This document shows, piece after piece, positions 7,923-16,658 of a stretch of 64,000 nt of DNA; position 1 is the first letter of the stretch, and each line of letters starts with the position of its first letter. Where the stretch lies: contig NZ_JAPFQP010000002.1 of assembly GCF_026241225.1 (NCBI RefSeq), positions 186,001-250,000 on the forward strand. The letters are read 5' to 3'. The notes below the pieces were generated by a model. That model was not told the DNA's origin and did no database searches. It saw only the letters and a program-made list of their open reading frames with translations. Source of the stretch: Lentiprolixibacter aurantiacus (GTDB lineage: Bacteria; Bacteroidota; Bacteroidia; Flavobacteriales; Flavobacteriaceae). The translations under genes and the position numbers were made by a program.

Positions 7923-9467
7923 TTATCTGGGATTCAGAACTACAAAGGGTATAACCATTTCTTCCAGTGATATGCCACCGTGCTGGTAGGTGTTCCGATA
8001 ATAGGAAACGTAATAATTGTAATTATTGGGGTAGGCAAAGAACAGGTCGTTCTTGGCAAAAATAAAGGAACTGCTTACTGTAAGACTGGGTAGATGAATT
8101 TTGTTTGGCTGCCTGGCTTCAAATACGTCCTTTTCTTCGTAGCTAAGACTACGTCCGGTTTTATAACGGAGGTTCAGGCTGGTCTCCCGGTCACCAATTA
8201 CTTTTGAGGGTTGCTTTACGTTAATAGTGCCATGATCCGTGGAAATAATCAGTTTCATGCCCAGGGACTGTGCCTGTTGAATGATCTCCAGCAGGGGAGA
8301 ATTCTTAAACCAGCTCTGCGTAAGTGAACGATAGGCTTTATCGTTTGAAGCCAGTTCCTTGATCACTTCCATTTCTGTCTTGGCATGGGAAAGCATATCT
8401 ACAAAGTTGTAAACCAAGACAGTCAGGTCATTTTTTTTCTGTGAGCGGAAATTCTGGCAAAGGGAGCGTCCCTGCTTCAGACTGCTGATCTTGTGGTACT
8501 CCCATTGAATGGAAAGTCCCAACCGCCTGAGTTGTTCCCCCAGGAACTCAGCTTCAAACAGGTTTTTCCCGCCTTCATCCGTATCATTCTTCCACCATTT
8601 CGGATACTTTTTTTCCATGTCCAGGGGCATCAGCCCGGAAAAAATAGCATTCCTGGCGTACTGCGTAGCCGTAGGTAGTATACTGAAATAAGGAGTTTCA
8701 CTGGATTTTTTATAAAATGGATTGAGCACATCTTCAAAGGCGCACCATTGATCGTACCTCAGGTTGTCAATGACCACCCAGAGCACCGGCTGCTTGCCCA
8801 GCTCGGGCATTACAAGCTTCCTGAAGAGGGTATGGGACATCACGGGTCCGTCTTCATCGGTAAACCAGTCGGCGTAGTTTTTATCCACGAACTTGCCAAA
8901 TTGATTGTTGGCTTCAATTTTTTGGGATTCCAGTATTTCAAACATGCCAGAATCTTCTATTTCCTCCAATTCCAGCTCCCAGAAGATCAGTTTCCTGTAG
9001 AGCTCTGCCCAGGCTTCCCAGGAATTTACCATGCTTAACTCCATGGCGATCTTTCGAAATTCCTGCTGATAATTGGCCGTGGTCTTCTCAGAAACGAGTC
9101 GGGAAGTATCCAGGTTTTTCTTCAGGGATAGTAGAATTTGATTAGGGTTAACCGGCTTGATAAGATAATCGGCAATTTTGGAACCTATGGCCTCTTCCAT
9201 AATGTATTCCTCCTCGCTTTTGGTAATCATAACCACAGGCAGGGAAGCATCGAGAGCTTTGATCTCATTAAGGGTTTCCAGGCCGGAGAGCCCAGGCATA
9301 TTTTCATCCAGGAAAACAATGTCGAATCGCTTTTCCCGTATCGCCTCAAGCGCATCCTGTCCGCTTTGACAGGTTTCCACGCTGTAATTTTTATTCTCCA
9401 GGAATAAAATATGAGGTTTCAGGAGGTCTATTTCGTCATCAACCCATAAAATGGAAATGGTTCTCAT
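7923..9467 (-). CDS. porX: PorX: response regulator with PglZ phosphatase-like domain
   Basis: 514 residues from the ATG at 9467; an upstream extension is open but lacks a start of equal quality. Residues 1-120 are a receiver domain with the acid pocket DDE at 10-12, phospho-acceptor Asp54 (VFLDENMPG) and the KP pair (YLIKPVNP). The rest is a PglZ/alkaline phosphatase-fold domain with VVIDNLRYDQW and ISTDHGTINV metal sites. In Bacteroidota, PorX with the kinase PorY controls type IX secretion genes, and its PglZ domain is a zinc phosphodiesterase. No porY is in the window. Divergent from the HD gene. Confidence 0.93.
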   Translation of the reverse strand: MRTISILWVDDEIDLLKPHILFLENKNYSVETCQSGQDALEAIREKRFDIVFLDENMPGLSGLETLNEIKALDASLPVVMITKSEEEYIMEEAIGSKIADYLIKPVNPNQILLSLKKNLDTSRLVSEKTTANYQQEFRKIAMELSMVNSWEAWAELYRKLIFWELELEEIEDSGMFEILESQKIEANNQFGKFVDKNYADWFTDEDGPVMSHTLFRKLVMPELGKQPVLWVVIDNLRYDQWCAFEDVLNPFYKKSSETPYFSILPTATQYARNAIFSGLMPLDMEKKYPKWWKNDTDEGGKNLFEAEFLGEQLRRLGLSIQWEYHKISSLKQGRSLCQNFRSQKKNDLTVLVYNFVDMLSHAKTEMEVIKELASNDKAYRSLTQSWFKNSPLLEIIQQAQSLGMKLIISTDHGTINVKQPSKVIGDRETSLNLRYKTGRSLSYEEKDVFEARQPNKIHLPSLTVSSSFIFAKNDLFFAYPNNYNYYVSYYRNTYQHGGISLEEMVIPFVVLNPR

Positions 9468-9570
9468 TTGTCTATTCTGATTCTTGTCTGAGGTTTGCAG
9501 TCTGGAAATCACTTCCGGGGCTCCAATGAAATTAAGATCGGGATTTACACAGATATTCAGCCTTAATCTA

Positions 9571-9578
9571 TACCTTTG
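9571..9578 (+). promoter_or_regulatory. Putative -7 promoter element of the HD-domain gene
   Basis: TACCTTTG, an exact TAnnTTTG match. Transcription would begin near 9584, which rules out the TTG at 9576 as a start codon and favours the TTG at 9612. Confidence 0.5.
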
Positions 9579-9611
9579 AATCTGGCAAACCACCCTTTAA
9601 AAACAGGTTTC

Positions 9612-10844
9612 TTGTCGGTATCGAGTAAGCTCACCATATTTAACGATCCAATTTACGGATTTATTAGGATTCCCAATCCGCTGGTCTTCCGTCTGGTAGA
9701 GCATCGCTATTTCCAGAGGCTTCGCCATATATCCCAAATGGGGCTTTCCTATTTGGTCTTTCCCGGGGCACATCATACCCGTTTCCACCATGCCCTTGGC
9801 AGCATGCACCTCATGCAGCTGGCAATGCAAAACCTTCGTTTAAAAGGGGTTAGCATTTCCAGGGAGGAAGAAGATGCATTGCTTGCGGCCATACTGCTCC
9901 ACGATATCGGCCATGGTCCATTTTCACATGCCATGGAAAGAGGTATAGCAGAAGGCCTGGATCATGAAAGCCTGAGCCTGCATTTTATGAATGACCTGAA
10001 TAAAAACTTTAACGGAAGTTTAACTTTGGCAATAGCCATATTCAAGGGCACCTACTCCCGTAAATTTATGAACCAGCTGGTTACGAGCCAGCTGGATATG
10101 GACCGGCTAGATTATCTAAAAAGAGACAGTTTTTACACTGGAGTTGCCGAGGGAAATATTAATGCAGAGCGACTGATTTACATGCTGCATGTTGCCGGTG
10201 AAGATTTGGTTGTGGAAGAGAAGGGGATTTACTCTGTTGAAAAATTCCTGATGGCCAGGCGATTCATGTACTGGCAGGTATACCTGCATAAAACGGGTAT
10301 TGTTGCCGAACAGTTGCTGATACAGATATTTAAAAGGGCTAAAGACCTATTGCATAATCAGAATGACCTACAGGGAAGTCCGCCACTCATGCATTTTTTG
10401 AAGGGAGATTTTCAACCCGGCATCTTTACATCCGATGACCTGGAGTTCTTTGCCCAATTGGACGATACTGATATTCTGGCTGCAGTCAAGCTATGGCAAA
10501 ACCATAAAGATGTGGTATTATCCCGATTGTGCAATATGTTGCTCACGCGAAGGCTGCTAAAGATCGAAATAAAGAACAGCCCGGTTTCGGAAATGGAATT
10601 GGATACTTACAGGGAAAAGGTGAGTAGGCTTTATGGAATTTCATTATCGGAGGCCTCGTATTTTGCCTTCAAAGGGAATATTTACAACCAATCATACAAC
10701 CAACAGCAGCAAAAGATCCGTATCTTAAGGAAAACGGGAAAGGTTCTGGATATAACCGAAGCCTCGGATCATTTAAACTTGGTTGCACAGGAAGAAACGG
10801 TTGAGAAGTATTATATATGCTATCCCAAAGAGTGTGTAACTTAA
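9612..10844 (+). CDS. HD-domain phosphohydrolase (dNTPase-like)
   Basis: About 410 residues. No ATG is available at the right place; the TTG at 9612 (a 12-residue trim of the longest frame) fits both the promoter and the common family start just before KLTIFNDPIYGFI. The HD-superfamily metal motifs are clear: HHTRFHHALGSMH, then LLHDIGHGPFSHAME with the HD pair, and a later Asp in SQLDMDRLDYLKRD. Related proteins hydrolyse (deoxy)nucleotides, but the substrate here is unknown. It lies between porX and lpxD, and lpxD begins 43 bases downstream behind its own -7 element. Confidence 0.88.
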   Translation: MSVSSKLTIFNDPIYGFIRIPNPLVFRLVEHRYFQRLRHISQMGLSYLVFPGAHHTRFHHALGSMHLMQLAMQNLRLKGVSISREEEDALLAAILLHDIGHGPFSHAMERGIAEGLDHESLSLHFMNDLNKNFNGSLTLAIAIFKGTYSRKFMNQLVTSQLDMDRLDYLKRDSFYTGVAEGNINAERLIYMLHVAGEDLVVEEKGIYSVEKFLMARRFMYWQVYLHKTGIVAEQLLIQIFKRAKDLLHNQNDLQGSPPLMHFLKGDFQPGIFTSDDLEFFAQLDDTDILAAVKLWQNHKDVVLSRLCNMLLTRRLLKIEIKNSPVSEMELDTYREKVSRLYGISLSEASYFAFKGNIYNQSYNQQQQKIRILRKTGKVLDITEASDHLNLVAQEETVEKYYICYPKECVT

Positions 10845-10850
10845 TTTTCT

Positions 10851-10858
10851 TACTTTTG
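10851..10858 (+). promoter_or_regulatory. Putative -7 promoter element ahead of lpxD
   Basis: TACTTTTG, an exact TAnnTTTG match 30 bases before the lpxD TTG start; transcription would begin near 10865. It would drive the lipid A block independently of the HD gene. Confidence 0.5.
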
Positions 10859-10887
10859 TCCCACTTATTCGGGATAACAAAAAAGTT

Positions 10888-11910
10888 TTGAAGTTTACGG
10901 CCAATCAGATTGCGGGTATATTAGAAGGTACGGTTGTTGGAAATCCCGAAATTACCGTCCATAAACTGGCTAAGATAGAGGAGGGTAAAGAAGGTTCTCT
11001 GACCTTTCTGGCCAATCCCAAATACACTCCCTATATTTATAGCACTGAGGCTTCCATTACCATTGTTAACAATGACTTTGAACCCGAACAGGAGTTGAGC
11101 ACCACCCTCATTAAAGTGGATGATGCCTACAAGTCATTCTCAAAACTTCTGGAATATTATAACCAGGTCAAGAACAACAAACTTGGTGTTGAGTCGCCCG
11201 TATTTATATCCGATTCTGCCTCCTATGGCAAGGATTTTTACCTGGGCGCATTTTCTTACCTGGGCAATAATGTTCAGATTGGGGATAACGTGAAAATATA
11301 TCCCAATGTTTATGTAGGAGACAATGTGAGGATAGGGGATAATGTCACCGTCTTCGCAGGAGCTAAAATATATTCTGAAACTATCATCGGAGATCACTGT
11401 GTTATCCATAGCGGAGCCATTATAGGGGCCGACGGCTTTGGATTTACCCCCAACCAGAATGGCGAATACAGCAAAGTTCCGCAGACAGGCAATGTTATTT
11501 TGGAGGACCATGTAGATGTGGGTGCCGGAACTACTATTGACAGGGCTACCCTGGGTAGTACTATCCTGCGGAAAGGGGTAAAGCTAGATAACCAGATACA
11601 GATTGCCCACAATGTTGAAATTGGCCAAAACACTGCAATTGCCGCTCAGACTGGAATTGCGGGTTCTACCAAAATAGGCAGGAACTGTTTAATCGGGGGC
11701 CAGGTGGGTATTGTGGGACACGTGATAATCGGGGACAGGGTGAAAATACAGGCCCAGTCGGGTATAACCCGTAACGTAAAGGACGATGAAATCCTGCAGG
11801 GGTCTCCGGCGCTTACCTACAGCGATTACAATAAGTCATATGTGCATTTTAAGAACTTACCCAAGCTAGTCAGCAAAATTGAAGAATTAGAAAAAGGAGA
11901 AGATTCCTGA
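10888..11910 (+). CDS. lpxD: UDP-3-O-acylglucosamine N-acyltransferase LpxD
   Basis: 340 residues. Third step of lipid A synthesis: moves an R-3-hydroxyacyl chain from ACP to the 2-amino group of UDP-3-O-acylglucosamine. The start is a TTG (10888), which gives the canonical MKFTANQIAGIL N-terminus. An N-terminal uridine-binding domain is followed by a left-handed beta-helix of hexapeptide repeats (from about residue 105) and a short C-terminal helix. The catalytic His lies in QIQIAHNVEIG. First gene of the lipid A block; lpxC-fabZ starts 8 bases later. A second LpxD-like gene lies at 14680. Confidence 0.95.
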   Translation: MKFTANQIAGILEGTVVGNPEITVHKLAKIEEGKEGSLTFLANPKYTPYIYSTEASITIVNNDFEPEQELSTTLIKVDDAYKSFSKLLEYYNQVKNNKLGVESPVFISDSASYGKDFYLGAFSYLGNNVQIGDNVKIYPNVYVGDNVRIGDNVTVFAGAKIYSETIIGDHCVIHSGAIIGADGFGFTPNQNGEYSKVPQTGNVILEDHVDVGAGTTIDRATLGSTILRKGVKLDNQIQIAHNVEIGQNTAIAAQTGIAGSTKIGRNCLIGGQVGIVGHVIIGDRVKIQAQSGITRNVKDDEILQGSPALTYSDYNKSYVHFKNLPKLVSKIEELEKGEDS

Positions 11911-11918
11911 TTTTTAGT

Positions 11919-13307
11919 ATGGCTAAACAAAAAACAATAGCAAAAGAAGTTACCCTTGAGGGTGTAGGATTGCATACCGGAGAGAACGTTACCATGAAAT
12001 TTGTTCCTGCTCCGATTAATCACGGATATGCGTTTAAACGCGTAGACCTGGAAGGGGAACCTATTATTGAAGCAGACGCCACTTATGTGGTAAATACCCA
12101 GAGAGGGACAAACCTCGAGAAGCGTGGCGTTAAGATCCAGACTTCCGAGCACGTTCTGGCCGCTCTTGTTGGCCTGGAAATAGATAATATATTGATTGAA
12201 CTGGATTCTTCGGAACCTCCTATTATGGATGGCTCTGCCAAATTCTTTGTTGAAGCTCTGGAAGGGGCAGGTATTGTTGAACAGGAAGCAGAGCGTGAAG
12301 AGTATGTGGTTAAGGATGTAATCAGCTTCAGGGATGATGCAACCGGGAGCGAATTAACAGTGATCCCTTCTGAAGAATACCAGGTGACAACCATGGTCGA
12401 CTTTGGCACTAAGGTACTGGGAACTCAGAATGCTAATCTTGAGCATATCACCGATTTCAAAACTGAAATAGCAGATGCCCGTACCTTCAGTTTCCTGCAT
12501 GAATTGGAAATGTTGCTGGAAAACGGCCTGATCAAGGGGGGTGACCTCAATAATGCCATCGTCTATGTAGATAAGGAGATTTCTCCGGAAACCATGAAGA
12601 AACTGGAGAAGGCCTTCAATAAGGAAAAACTATCCGTAAAGCCAAACGGCATACTGGACAACCTGACTTTGCATCAGCCCAACGAGGCCGCAAGGCATAA
12701 ATTGCTCGATGTGATTGGCGATCTGGCGCTTACCGGAACCCGGATCAGGGGTAAGGTTATTGCCAATAAGCCCGGGCACTACGTAAATACACAGTTTGCC
12801 AAGAAACTGGCCAAGATTATTAAACTGGAAAAAAGGAATAAAGTGCCCCAGTACGATCTGAATGAACCGCCTTTGATGGACATCAACCAGATTATGGCAA
12901 TGCTTCCACACAGGCCTCCTTTCCTTTTGATCGACAGGATTCTGGAGCTCACTGATCAGTATGTCGTAGGGATGAAGAACGTTTCCATGAACGAGCCATT
13001 TTTTGTTGGCCACTTCCCCGGAGCACCGGTTATGCCGGGAGTGCTTCAGATCGAGGCTATGGCTCAGACCGGGGGTATTCTCGTCCTAAGCACTGTTCCT
13101 GACCCTGAGAATTACCTGACCTTCTTCATGAAGATAGACAATGTTAAATTCAAGCAGAAGGTACTCCCGGGAGATACGCTGATATTCCATTGTAGCCTGA
13201 TTTCACCAATCAGAAGGGGGATATGCCATATGCAGGCCTATGCATACGCCAACAATAAACTGGTGTGTGAAGCAGAAATGATGGCCCAAATTGCTAAAAA
13301 AAGCTAA
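11919..13307 (+). CDS. lpxC-fabZ: Fused LpxC deacetylase / FabZ dehydratase
   Basis: 462 residues, the fusion typical of Bacteroidota. Residues 1-310 are LpxC, the zinc deacetylase that commits UDP-acyl-GlcNAc to lipid A; zinc ligands are His78 (TSEHVLA) and the HKLLDVIGD His/Asp pair. Residues 320-462 are FabZ, the 3-hydroxyacyl-ACP dehydratase, with the catalytic His in GHFPGAPVMPG and Glu in QIEAMAQ. The fusion joins competing users of the 3-hydroxyacyl pool in one chain. The lpxA start codon begins one base after the stop. Confidence 0.97.
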   Translation: MAKQKTIAKEVTLEGVGLHTGENVTMKFVPAPINHGYAFKRVDLEGEPIIEADATYVVNTQRGTNLEKRGVKIQTSEHVLAALVGLEIDNILIELDSSEPPIMDGSAKFFVEALEGAGIVEQEAEREEYVVKDVISFRDDATGSELTVIPSEEYQVTTMVDFGTKVLGTQNANLEHITDFKTEIADARTFSFLHELEMLLENGLIKGGDLNNAIVYVDKEISPETMKKLEKAFNKEKLSVKPNGILDNLTLHQPNEAARHKLLDVIGDLALTGTRIRGKVIANKPGHYVNTQFAKKLAKIIKLEKRNKVPQYDLNEPPLMDINQIMAMLPHRPPFLLIDRILELTDQYVVGMKNVSMNEPFFVGHFPGAPVMPGVLQIEAMAQTGGILVLSTVPDPENYLTFFMKIDNVKFKQKVLPGDTLIFHCSLISPIRRGICHMQAYAYANNKLVCEAEMMAQIAKKS

Positions 13308-13308
13308 T

Positions 13309-14094
13309 ATGAATCAACCGCTGGCTTATATACATCCCGGTGCGAAAATTGCTAAAAACGTGGTTGTGGAACCTTTTACCACCATCCACAACAATGTAAC
13401 TATTGGAGAAGGGACATGGATTGGTTCTAATGTAACCATCATGGAAGGGGCCCGGATTGGAAAGAATTGCAATATTTTTCCCGGAGCTATTATCAGCGCC
13501 CCTCCACAGGATCTGAAATACAACGGGGAGGACACCACAGTTCACATAGGGGACAACACTACCGTAAGGGAATGTGCTACAATTAACAAGGGTACTGCAG
13601 ACCGCATGAAAACGGTTATTGGTAATAACTGTCTAATTATGGCTTACTGCCATATTGCCCACGATTGCATTGTGGGGGATAACTGCATATTTTCAAACAA
13701 TTCTACCCTGGCCGGCCATGTTACCATTGGAGATAACGTGGTTCTGGCAGGTATGGTTGCGGTTCACCAGTTTGTTTCCATTGGGCAGCACGCCTTTGTT
13801 ACCGGAGGTTCACTGGTTAGAAAGGATGTTCCTCCATATGTCAAAGGGGCAAGGGAACCCATGTCTTACGTTGGGATCAATTCCATTGGGTTGAGACGAA
13901 GGGGATTCGATACGGAGAAGATCAGGGAGATCCAGAATATCTATCGAATTTTATATCAAAAGAACTACAATAATTCCCAGGCCGTTCAGATAATCGAGGC
14001 TGAGATGGCTGCGACTACAGAAAGAGACGAAATATTACAATTCATCAGGGATTCCCAGAGAGGAATTATGAAAGGTTATTTTAGCACAAGTTAA
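13309..14094 (+). CDS. lpxA: UDP-N-acetylglucosamine O-acyltransferase LpxA
   Basis: 261 residues from the ATG at 13309, directly after the lpxC-fabZ stop; an in-frame TTG upstream would overlap that gene and add six residues. First step of lipid A synthesis. Hexapeptide-repeat beta-helix, with the catalytic His in AYCHIAHDCIVG and the conserved VAVHQFVSIGQ and RGF segments of the C-terminal helical part. Length matches the 262-residue E. coli enzyme. efp starts 4 bases downstream. Confidence 0.96.
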   Translation: MNQPLAYIHPGAKIAKNVVVEPFTTIHNNVTIGEGTWIGSNVTIMEGARIGKNCNIFPGAIISAPPQDLKYNGEDTTVHIGDNTTVRECATINKGTADRMKTVIGNNCLIMAYCHIAHDCIVGDNCIFSNNSTLAGHVTIGDNVVLAGMVAVHQFVSIGQHAFVTGGSLVRKDVPPYVKGAREPMSYVGINSIGLRRRGFDTEKIREIQNIYRILYQKNYNNSQAVQIIEAEMAATTERDEILQFIRDSQRGIMKGYFSTS

Positions 14095-14098
14095 TTTT

Positions 14099-14665
14099 AT
14101 GGCAACAACATCAGATATCCGAAAAGGATTGTGCATTCGCTACAACCACGACATTTATAAGATAATTGAATTTCTTCACGTAAAACCAGGAAAAGGCCCC
14201 GCTTTTGTAAGAACAAAGCTTAAAAGTGTAACCACAGGAAAGGTCATTGACAATACTTTTTCGGCCGGGCATAAAATAGATGATGTTCGCGTTGAAACCC
14301 GGTCTTATCAGTTCCTGTATGCAGATGGCAGTACCTATCATTTTATGAACACAGAAGATTACAATCAAATTGCCCTGCAGGAAAGCGCCCTGGATGCGCC
14401 AGGTTTGCTGAAAGAAGGTGAGATTGTAACGATCATGTTCAATACAGAAGACAGTATGCCACTCTCTGTGGACATGCCCGCCAGTGTTATACTGGAGGTT
14501 ACCCATACAGAACCAGGGGTTAAGGGTAATACGGCAACCAATGCCACCAAGCCTGCCACTGTAGAAACAGGAGCCCGGGTGAATGTGCCCTTGTTTATCA
14601 ATGAAGGGGACAGGATCAAGATAGACACCGAGAAAGGCTCCTACATGGAAAGGGCAAAAGACTAG
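14099..14665 (+). CDS. efp: Translation elongation factor P
   Basis: 188 residues, three-domain EF-P that helps ribosomes stalled at polyproline. The domain I loop KPGKGPAF carries Lys32, the position modified in bacteria that use lysylation and left bare or changed in others; no epmA/epmB is visible in the window. The C-terminal signature (ARVNVPLFINEGDRIKIDTE) is present. Its place between lpxA and the second lpxD-like gene, 4 and 14 bases from its neighbours, shows it is co-transcribed with the lipid A genes. Confidence 0.96.
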   Translation: MATTSDIRKGLCIRYNHDIYKIIEFLHVKPGKGPAFVRTKLKSVTTGKVIDNTFSAGHKIDDVRVETRSYQFLYADGSTYHFMNTEDYNQIALQESALDAPGLLKEGEIVTIMFNTEDSMPLSVDMPASVILEVTHTEPGVKGNTATNATKPATVETGARVNVPLFINEGDRIKIDTEKGSYMERAKD

Positions 14666-14679
14666 CATTACAGAACGCT

Positions 14680-15612
14680 ATGAAATTTCCATCTCCCCAG
14701 ACCCTCCAAAGCATTTCTGAACTTCTTGGCGCAAAATTTATAGGCCCTGCTGATTTTCCGGTTTTGGGAATCAATGAAATCCATGTGGTAGAACCGGGAG
14801 ACCTGGTTTTTGTGGATCATCCCAAGTACTATGACAAGGCTTTGAATTCCCGGGCTACGGTGGTACTTATCAACAAGGAAGTAGACTGCCCGGAAGGTAA
14901 GGGATTGATCGTTTCGGACGATCCATTTCGTGATTTTAACAAGCTAACTAACCACTTCAGGCCCTTTCGCCAAAGCCATCAATCTATCTCAGATTCGGCC
15001 AAGATAGGGCAGGATACTGTTATACAGCCCAATGTATTCTTAGGCAATAATGTTGAGATTGGTGAAAATTGCATTATCCACGCAAATGTGGCCATTTACG
15101 ACAATTGTATTATTGGCAACAATGTGATTATCCACTCCGGGGCTGTACTTGGTGCCGATGCATTCTACTATCAGAAAAGGACAGACAAGTTTGATAAGCT
15201 GTTGTCCGGAGGAAGAGTGGTTATTGAGGATGATGTTGAAATTGGGGCTTTGTGTACAATAGACAAGGGTGTTAGCGGGGATACCCGGATCCGTAAAGGC
15301 ACCAAGCTGGACAATCAGGTTCAGGTAGGGCATGATACCGTGATAGGGGAACGATGCCTAATCGCTTCACAGACAGGCATAGCAGGATGTGTCATCATTG
15401 AGGACGAAGTTACCTTATGGGGACAGGTAGGGGTGACCAGTGCAGCTACGATTGGCGAAAAAGCTGTTGTGCTGGCCCAGACAGGTGTGGCCAAATCCCT
15501 CCCTGGAGGCAAGACTTATTTCGGGAGTCCAGCCGAAGAGGCCCGTGAAAAACTTAAACAAATGGCCAATGTTAAACGAATACCAGATATTTTAAATAAA
15601 CTGGAAAAATAA
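14680..15612 (+). CDS. Second LpxD-like N-acyltransferase
   Basis: 310 residues, same plan as the LpxD at 10888: N-terminal uridine-binding-like domain, then hexapeptide repeats. The catalytic His is kept (VQVGHDTVIG) and the core LDNQVQVGHD...ASQTGIAG aligns with LDNQIQIAHN...AAQTGIAG of LpxD. It lacks about 30 residues, mainly at the C-terminal end, and has the insert DAFYYQKRTDKFDKLLSGG where LpxD has GFGFTPNQNGEYSKVPQTG. It is either a second acyltransferase with another acyl-chain or sugar choice, or a partly redundant copy. Confidence 0.88.
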   Translation: MKFPSPQTLQSISELLGAKFIGPADFPVLGINEIHVVEPGDLVFVDHPKYYDKALNSRATVVLINKEVDCPEGKGLIVSDDPFRDFNKLTNHFRPFRQSHQSISDSAKIGQDTVIQPNVFLGNNVEIGENCIIHANVAIYDNCIIGNNVIIHSGAVLGADAFYYQKRTDKFDKLLSGGRVVIEDDVEIGALCTIDKGVSGDTRIRKGTKLDNQVQVGHDTVIGERCLIASQTGIAGCVIIEDEVTLWGQVGVTSAATIGEKAVVLAQTGVAKSLPGGKTYFGSPAEEAREKLKQMANVKRIPDILNKLEK

Positions 15613-15648
15613 TGCAGGAAACCACCCCCGCATTTCTTTACAAACTTA

Positions 15649-15656
15649 TATTTTTG
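15649..15656 (+). promoter_or_regulatory. Putative -7 promoter element of sucD
   Basis: TATTTTTG, an exact TAnnTTTG match 20-27 bases before the sucD ATG, giving a very short leader. It lies in the 63-base gap after the second lpxD-like gene. Confidence 0.5.
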
Positions 15657-15675
15657 TGCTTCAAAAATTAACCCT

Positions 15676-16548
15676 ATGAGCGTTTTAGTAAATAAAGATT
15701 CCAAGATTATTGTTCAAGGTTTTACCGGGAGTGAAGGTACATTCCACGCCGGGCAAATGATAGAATATGGCACCAATGTAGTAGGAGGGGTTACCCCAGG
15801 CAAAGGTGGACAGGAGCATCTGGGAAAGCCAGTGTTCAACACAGTGGCTGAAGCTGTGGAGAAAGTTGGTGCAGATACTTCAATTATTTTTGTGCCCCCG
15901 GCTTTTGCTGCGGACGCTATCATGGAAGCAGCAGATTCCGGAATAAAAGTAATAATAACCATTACCGAAGGAATCCCTGTAGCTGATATGGTTAAGGTTT
16001 ACGATTATATCAAAAAACGCGATTGTACTTTAATAGGACCCAACTGTCCGGGTGTAATCACGCCTGAAGAGGCCAAGGTGGGAATCATGCCTGGGTTTGT
16101 CTTTAAGAAGGGCAATGTGGGGATTGTGTCCAAATCTGGCACACTGACCTATGAAGCGGCAGATCAGGTGGTGCGTCAGGGTCTGGGGATTACCACTGCA
16201 ATAGGCATTGGAGGTGACCCAATTATCGGGACTACCACCAAAGAGGCCATTAAATTGCTGATTGAAGACCCTGAAACCACATGCGTGGTGATGATTGGTG
16301 AAATTGGAGGCCAGTTGGAGCCGGACGCGGCCAGGTGGTACAGGGAAAGTGGCAGCAGCAAACCAATTGTTGGCTTTATTGCCGGTGAAACAGCTCCTGC
16401 AGGAAGAACCATGGGGCATGCCGGCGCCATAGTAGGAGGAAGTGATGATACTGCACAGGCCAAGAAAAGGATCATGAGGGAATGCGGAATTCATGTGGTG
16501 GATTCCCCTGCGGAGATCGGACAAAAGGTAAAAGAGGTCCTGGCATAG
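15676..16548 (+). CDS. sucD: Succinyl-CoA ligase alpha subunit
   Basis: 290 residues; TCA-cycle enzyme making ATP or GTP and succinate from succinyl-CoA together with SucC, which is not in this window. The CoA-binding Rossmann part has GFTGSEGTFHAGQ; the phospho-histidine is in GRTMGHAGAIVGG; IGPNCPGVI and GIMPG are diagnostic. Length is normal. It has its own promoter element and a terminator and so is a single-gene unit separated from sucC, which is common in Bacteroidota. Confidence 0.96.
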   Translation: MSVLVNKDSKIIVQGFTGSEGTFHAGQMIEYGTNVVGGVTPGKGGQEHLGKPVFNTVAEAVEKVGADTSIIFVPPAFAADAIMEAADSGIKVIITITEGIPVADMVKVYDYIKKRDCTLIGPNCPGVITPEEAKVGIMPGFVFKKGNVGIVSKSGTLTYEAADQVVRQGLGITTAIGIGGDPIIGTTTKEAIKLLIEDPETTCVVMIGEIGGQLEPDAARWYRESGSSKPIVGFIAGETAPAGRTMGHAGAIVGGSDDTAQAKKRIMRECGIHVVDSPAEIGQKVKEVLA

Positions 16549-16568
16549 TACAGCAAAAGCATAGTATG

Positions 16569-16600
16569 ATCCCGTTCTTTTTTTGAACGGGATTTTTTTT
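16569..16600 (+). terminator. Terminator after sucD
   Basis: Stem ATCCCGTTC / GAACGGGAT with a seven-T loop, followed by eight T. Twenty bases past the sucD stop. Confidence 0.9.
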
Positions 16601-16622
16601 GGTCTTTGCCATAAACAAAACT

Positions 16623-16630
16623 TATCTTTG
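16623..16630 (+). promoter_or_regulatory. Putative -7 promoter element of fabG
   Basis: TATCTTTG, an exact TAnnTTTG match 29-36 bases before the ATG. A possible -33 TTTG at 16598-16601 lies 21 bases upstream, inside the T-run of the sucD terminator. Confidence 0.55.
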
Positions 16631-16658
16631 ATTGCTAACCGTTTAAATACCTAACAAA

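Noticed and set aside
14111-14668. 185-codon open frame on the minus strand opposite efp
   Set aside because: It lies wholly antisense to a certain gene, has no start context, and its composition reflects the codon bias of efp.
16030-16524. 164-codon minus-strand frame opposite sucD
   Set aside because: Antisense shadow of sucD with Cys/His-rich random-like composition.
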